This document shows, in pieces, positions 7,520 through 9,379 of a stretch of 9,379 nucleotides of DNA. How positions within the stretch are numbered: the first letter of the stretch is position 1; every line of letters starts with the position of its first letter. The notes beneath the pieces are model-generated. The model saw nothing but the letters and a program-made list of their open reading frames with translations, made no database searches and was not told where the DNA came from. The stretch spans positions 1 through 9,379 of the forward strand of contig JBBDNC010000217.1 of NCBI GenBank assembly GCA_040877875.1, read 5' to 3'. The stretch is from JBBDNC01 sp040877875. Its GTDB lineage: Bacteria > Bacteroidota > Rhodothermia > Balneolales > Balneolaceae. Made by a program: the position numbers and the translations under genes.

Positions 7520-8659
7520 TCAGTTTCCGGACGACGGAAAAATCATTTCTACAAGAGAACTGTCACGCAGGCTGTTCTGCCCGATGGTTACGACCAGGTC
7601 GCCTTCATTCGTCCCTTCCAGCACTTCGACATTGCGTCCGTTTGCATACCCGGTTTGAATGGCCTGTTTATAAGCGATGCTGTCCCGTACCACGAAGACC
7701 GACTGGTTAACGTCTTCCGAAATCACCGCTTCTTTCGGCAGCAGAAGGACGTTGTGGCGGGTGTCATACACCAGGCGAATTCTGGAGAACATACCTGGCT
7801 TTAACTGGCCGCTGGGATCGCGGACGGTGACGGTGACCCGGAACGTTCCGGTTTGTGCATTCACGACCGGGCTGATACGTGCAACGCTTCCCTGGAATTC
7901 GCGGCCGGGGTGAGCGTCTGCCTGAAGAAGAACTTGCTGGCCGACACTCATCTTGCTCATCTCATGTTCGGGAACATGCAGGATGGCCAGGAGTGGGTCA
8001 AAATTTGAAATATGAAAAAGTTGTTCGTTGGTATTTACCAGGTTTCCGTTTTTTACAAGCCGCTCCGTTACAATACCCGAAATAGGGGAGCGAATGGACG
8101 ATCGTTCCAGGTTCAGCCTGGCCAGTTCATAGCTGGCTTTTTGGGACTCATATTCGAATCGTGAATTGTCGTACGCCTCGGCGCTGATCAGGTTCCGCTC
8201 GAAAAGGTCGCTGTTTCGCAGAAAATCATTATACAAACGGTCCATTGTGGCTTTTGTTCGATTGACTTCAATTTGCAATTGTTCTTCTTCCAGTTGGGCC
8301 AGGATTTGTCCCGCCTCCACCTCATCTCCCTCTTCCACATAGATTTGTCGGATGATTCCCCGTACGTTGGTGATGGCATGAGCTTCTTCTTCCGCTTCAA
8401 GGGTAGCCGTACCGGTATAGAAAGCCGAAACATCGCCTCTGGTTACCTCCCTGACTTCAACGGGAATGGCACGGTTGGATTCCTGGTCTTCATTGGGTTG
8501 GGATTGTGATTCGCTTGAACAGTTGTTCAGGAATACCAGGCCGAATAAGAGTAACAGGATGAGTGTCCGGTCAATCAAACTCTTGCGGGTGACGGGCGGC
8601 CGGCGGATTCCCACATCGGAGCGTGGATAGGATACCTGGAGAGGTTTGAAACGCTGCAT
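7520..8659 (-). CDS. RND efflux periplasmic adaptor (membrane-fusion) lipoprotein
   Basis: This 379-residue AcrA/MdtA-like subunit links an RND permease to an outer-membrane channel. Order of parts: hydrophobic segment at 31-44 ending in LNNC (C47), a Ser/Gln/Glu-rich tether at 48-63, first strand of the membrane-proximal domain at about 65-90, first lipoyl half at about 95-128 (GIIRQIYVEEGDEVEAGQ), a short alpha-hairpin at about 130-187, second lipoyl half (RSPISGIVTERLVKNG) at about 190-206, beta-barrel at about 218-300 and C-terminal membrane-proximal domain at about 303-375. C47 is probably lipidated, although N at -1 is not a standard lipobox. The 30 basic and polar residues before the hydrophobic core are long for a signal peptide. 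An in-frame TTG at codon 28 (8578) would give a compact 19-residue signal, and a GTG at codon 16 is also possible. ATG 8659 is the first ATG after an in-frame stop. It is first in the operon and would serve RND2 and perhaps RND1. Confidence 0.93.
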   Translation of the reverse strand: MQRFKPLQVSYPRSDVGIRRPPVTRKSLIDRTLILLLLFGLVFLNNCSSESQSQPNEDQESNRAIPVEVREVTRGDVSAFYTGTATLEAEEEAHAITNVRGIIRQIYVEEGDEVEAGQILAQLEEEQLQIEVNRTKATMDRLYNDFLRNSDLFERNLISAEAYDNSRFEYESQKASYELARLNLERSSIRSPISGIVTERLVKNGNLVNTNEQLFHISNFDPLLAILHVPEHEMSKMSVGQQVLLQADAHPGREFQGSVARISPVVNAQTGTFRVTVTVRDPSGQLKPGMFSRIRLVYDTRHNVLLLPKEAVISEDVNQSVFVVRDSIAYKQAIQTGYANGRNVEVLEGTNEGDLVVTIGQNSLRDSSLVEMIFPSSGN

Positions 8660-8690
8660 AGAACGGTTGTTAAGTTCATATTTAGATGTA

Positions 8691-8720
8691 ATTATCCCAT
8701 TATTACGGAGGAAAATTCAA
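8691..8720 (-). promoter_or_regulatory. Candidate promoter of the efflux operon
   Basis: On the minus strand GATAAT (8696-8691) matches five of six bases of the -10 consensus and TTGAAT (8720-8715) four of six of the -35 consensus, with an 18-base spacer. Transcription would begin near 8684, giving a leader of about 25 bases to the ATG at 8659. Position and spacing are good. The region is AT-rich, so a chance match is possible, and Bacteroidota-type hosts may use other promoter sequences. Confidence 0.4.
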
Positions 8721-8731
8721 TTAGTTACATT

Positions 8732-8744
8732 CTCCGGTCCGGAG
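8732..8744. promoter_or_regulatory. 13-bp GC-rich palindrome, candidate operator
   Basis: CTCCGG-T-CCGGAG is a perfect inverted repeat with 6-bp arms, standing out as a GC-rich island in AT-rich DNA. It lies 11 bases upstream of the proposed -35 box of the efflux operon. Efflux operons are often controlled by a local TetR-, MarR- or MerR-family regulator binding such a palindrome, but no regulator gene lies in the window. The role is inference. Confidence 0.35.
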
Positions 8745-8785
8745 GTTTGAAAATTTTAAAAAGAATCCGGGAACGGGAAGATATT

Positions 8786-8805
8786 AACAGAACTGTCTGT
8801 TTTTT
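8786..8805 (+). terminator. Weak terminator-like hairpin with T-tract
   Basis: AACAGA (8786-8791) pairs with TCTGTT (8796-8801) around a 4-base loop, and the second arm runs into a T-tract ending at 8805. The shape is that of an intrinsic terminator read on the plus strand, but the stem has only two G-C pairs and no gene runs into it from the left. It might damp plus-strand transcription from the back of the efflux promoter, or be chance. Confidence 0.25.
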
Positions 8806-8819
8806 CAATATTTATATTG
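8806..8819. repeat. AT-rich inverted repeat followed by T-tract
   Basis: CAATAT (8806-8811) and ATATTG (8814-8819) form a perfect 6-bp inverted repeat with a 2-base centre. T-runs flank it on both sides, and it directly abuts the hairpin at 8786-8805. It could be a protein-binding site or a bent AT-rich element. Confidence 0.3.
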
Positions 8820-8840
8820 TTTTTATTTATTGCTTCTATT

Positions 8841-8852
8841 ACTCTTAAGAGT
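8841..8852. repeat. Perfect 12-bp palindrome
   Basis: ACTCTTAAGAGT is fully self-complementary with no spacer. It lies midway between the divergent genes, 166 bases before the plus-strand start codon. A dimeric regulator could bind it. No second copy was noticed in the window. Confidence 0.35.
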
Positions 8853-9017
8853 CATTCGTGTCCGTTTCTTCCAAAATTTATGAGAAGCAGGAAAGATCTC
8901 GAAATATTTTCAGCTCCATACATGATTTATGTGGACTCTGAATACATGAATGCATAAAGTTCCATTGGAGCGAGCCGTAAGAAACTCCCTGTTTTCAATT
9001 AAACCGACCCTAACCCC

Positions 9018-9379
9018 ATGAAATCGAATACATCCCTTCAGTCGTTGATCTCATTTTTCTCCGCCTCTGTTAATTTTTTGTGGAACCGATGTTTTGAAAA
9101 CCGTCGAAGAATTGCAATTCCCGAATCCCCGGGGCTGGTTGTCCCGGTACTTTTATTCGCAGGACTCATGGCTTGTACAACTCCCGAAGTAGAACCCGTT
9201 CAGATTGGAGAAAATGATCTCGGTGGAGTGGTGGCGGGGGCCGACGGACCCGAGGCCGGGGTTTGGGTCATCGCTGAAACAACGGATTTGCCTACACGTT
9301 TTGCTAAAATTGTCGTGACAGATGATCACGGGAGATATCTGATCCCGGATCTTCCCGATGCGAATTACCAGGTGTGGGT
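9018..9379 (+). CDS. Partial probable lipoprotein with carboxypeptidase-regulatory-like domain
   Basis: The first 120 codons are present and the gene continues past the right edge. A stop (TAA, 9000-9002) lies in frame upstream, so ATG 9018 is the first possible ATG. Residues 1-40 are polar and basic (NRCFENRRR), then a hydrophobic core at 40-51 ends in GLMAC, making C53 a plausible lipidated cysteine. From about residue 68 the sequence LGGVVAGADGPEAGVWVIA, then VVTDDHGRYLIPDLP and YQVWV, matches the carboxypeptidase regulatory-like beta-sandwich seen in many secreted bacterial proteins: an opening G-x-V strand, a glycine-proline turn, then D-x-x-G-x-Y-x-I-x-x-L-P. The wording close to 'EAGVWVIAETTDLPT' recalls a family of large secreted proteins annotated only by this domain; that is memory, not a search. 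The rest of the protein and its function lie outside the window. It is divergent from the efflux operon. Confidence 0.75.
   Translation, partial: MKSNTSLQSLISFFSASVNFLWNRCFENRRRIAIPESPGLVVPVLLFAGLMACTTPEVEPVQIGENDLGGVVAGADGPEAGVWVIAETTDLPTRFAKIVVTDDHGRYLIPDLPDANYQVW

Larger units (their letters stand above)
8660..9017. other. 358-base divergent intergenic region
   Basis: The region lies between the start of the adaptor gene (minus) and the start of the edge lipoprotein (plus), so it should hold both promoters. It is AT-rich with five short inverted repeats, listed separately, and a promoter candidate for the efflux operon at 8691-8720. For the plus-strand gene the only -35/-10 pair I could draw is poor: TGGACT and TAAAGT, 17 bases apart, in the 8930-8960 area. 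A 25-codon plus-strand frame at 8880-8957 has no ribosome site and no recognisable features. No tRNA, riboswitch or other RNA gene was recognised. Confidence 0.6.

Noticed and set aside
8880..8957. 25-codon plus-strand frame in the divergent region
   Set aside because: It is very short, lacks a ribosome site and resembles no known small protein or leader peptide.
1..9379. Search for a CRISPR array, transposon ends, tRNA genes, toxin-antitoxin pair or defence genes
   Set aside because: No spaced direct repeats, transposase-like frames, tRNA-like folds or nuclease motifs were seen by eye; nearly all coding capacity is explained by the efflux locus and its two neighbours.

Overview
The window holds a three-gene RND-type (resistance-nodulation-division) efflux locus on the minus strand. 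It is flanked by a convergent membrane-protein gene on the left and by the 5' end of a divergent lipoprotein gene on the right. Base composition is moderate, with AT-rich spacers. None of the five starts has a canonical Shine-Dalgarno sequence at normal spacing. The periplasmic adaptor looks like a lipoprotein with a relaxed lipobox. Together these suggest a Gram-negative member of the Bacteroidota/Balneolota/Rhodothermota group. That placement is inference from style; no marker gene is present.

Layout from left to right: positions 1-129 are mostly intergenic, with an unresolvable fragment at the edge. Positions 130-834 (+) encode a six-helix membrane protein resembling the DUF2238/YjdF family. 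It converges with only 13 bases between stop codons on an RND permease (848-3883, minus; RND1, 1011 aa). A 252-base AT-rich spacer with three inverted repeats separates RND1 from a second, longer RND permease (4136-7480, minus; RND2, 1114 aa). After a 39-base gap comes the periplasmic adaptor/membrane-fusion protein (7520-8659, minus). A 358-base divergent intergenic region (8660-9017) carries a plausible promoter and a 13-bp palindrome for the efflux operon, plus several other palindromes. From 9018 a plus-strand gene for a probable lipoprotein with a carboxypeptidase-regulatory-like (Ig-like) beta-sandwich domain runs off the window.

How the genes work together: the adaptor would bridge one or both inner-membrane proton-driven permeases to a TolC-like outer-membrane channel, which is not in the window. 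One adaptor with two clearly different permeases recalls MdtABC, where two non-identical permeases form a heterotrimer. The wide spacer leaves open that RND1 is expressed or works separately. Both permeases have VDN and VNN at the proton-relay positions where AcrB has VDD and AKN. RND2 carries two extra segments that RND1 lacks.

I see no CRISPR array, mobile element, RNA gene, toxin-antitoxin pair or defence system. The locus is mostly a recognisable efflux system. The less ordinary parts are the insertions in RND2, the spacer inside the operon, the palindrome-rich divergent promoter region and the uncharacterised edge lipoprotein.
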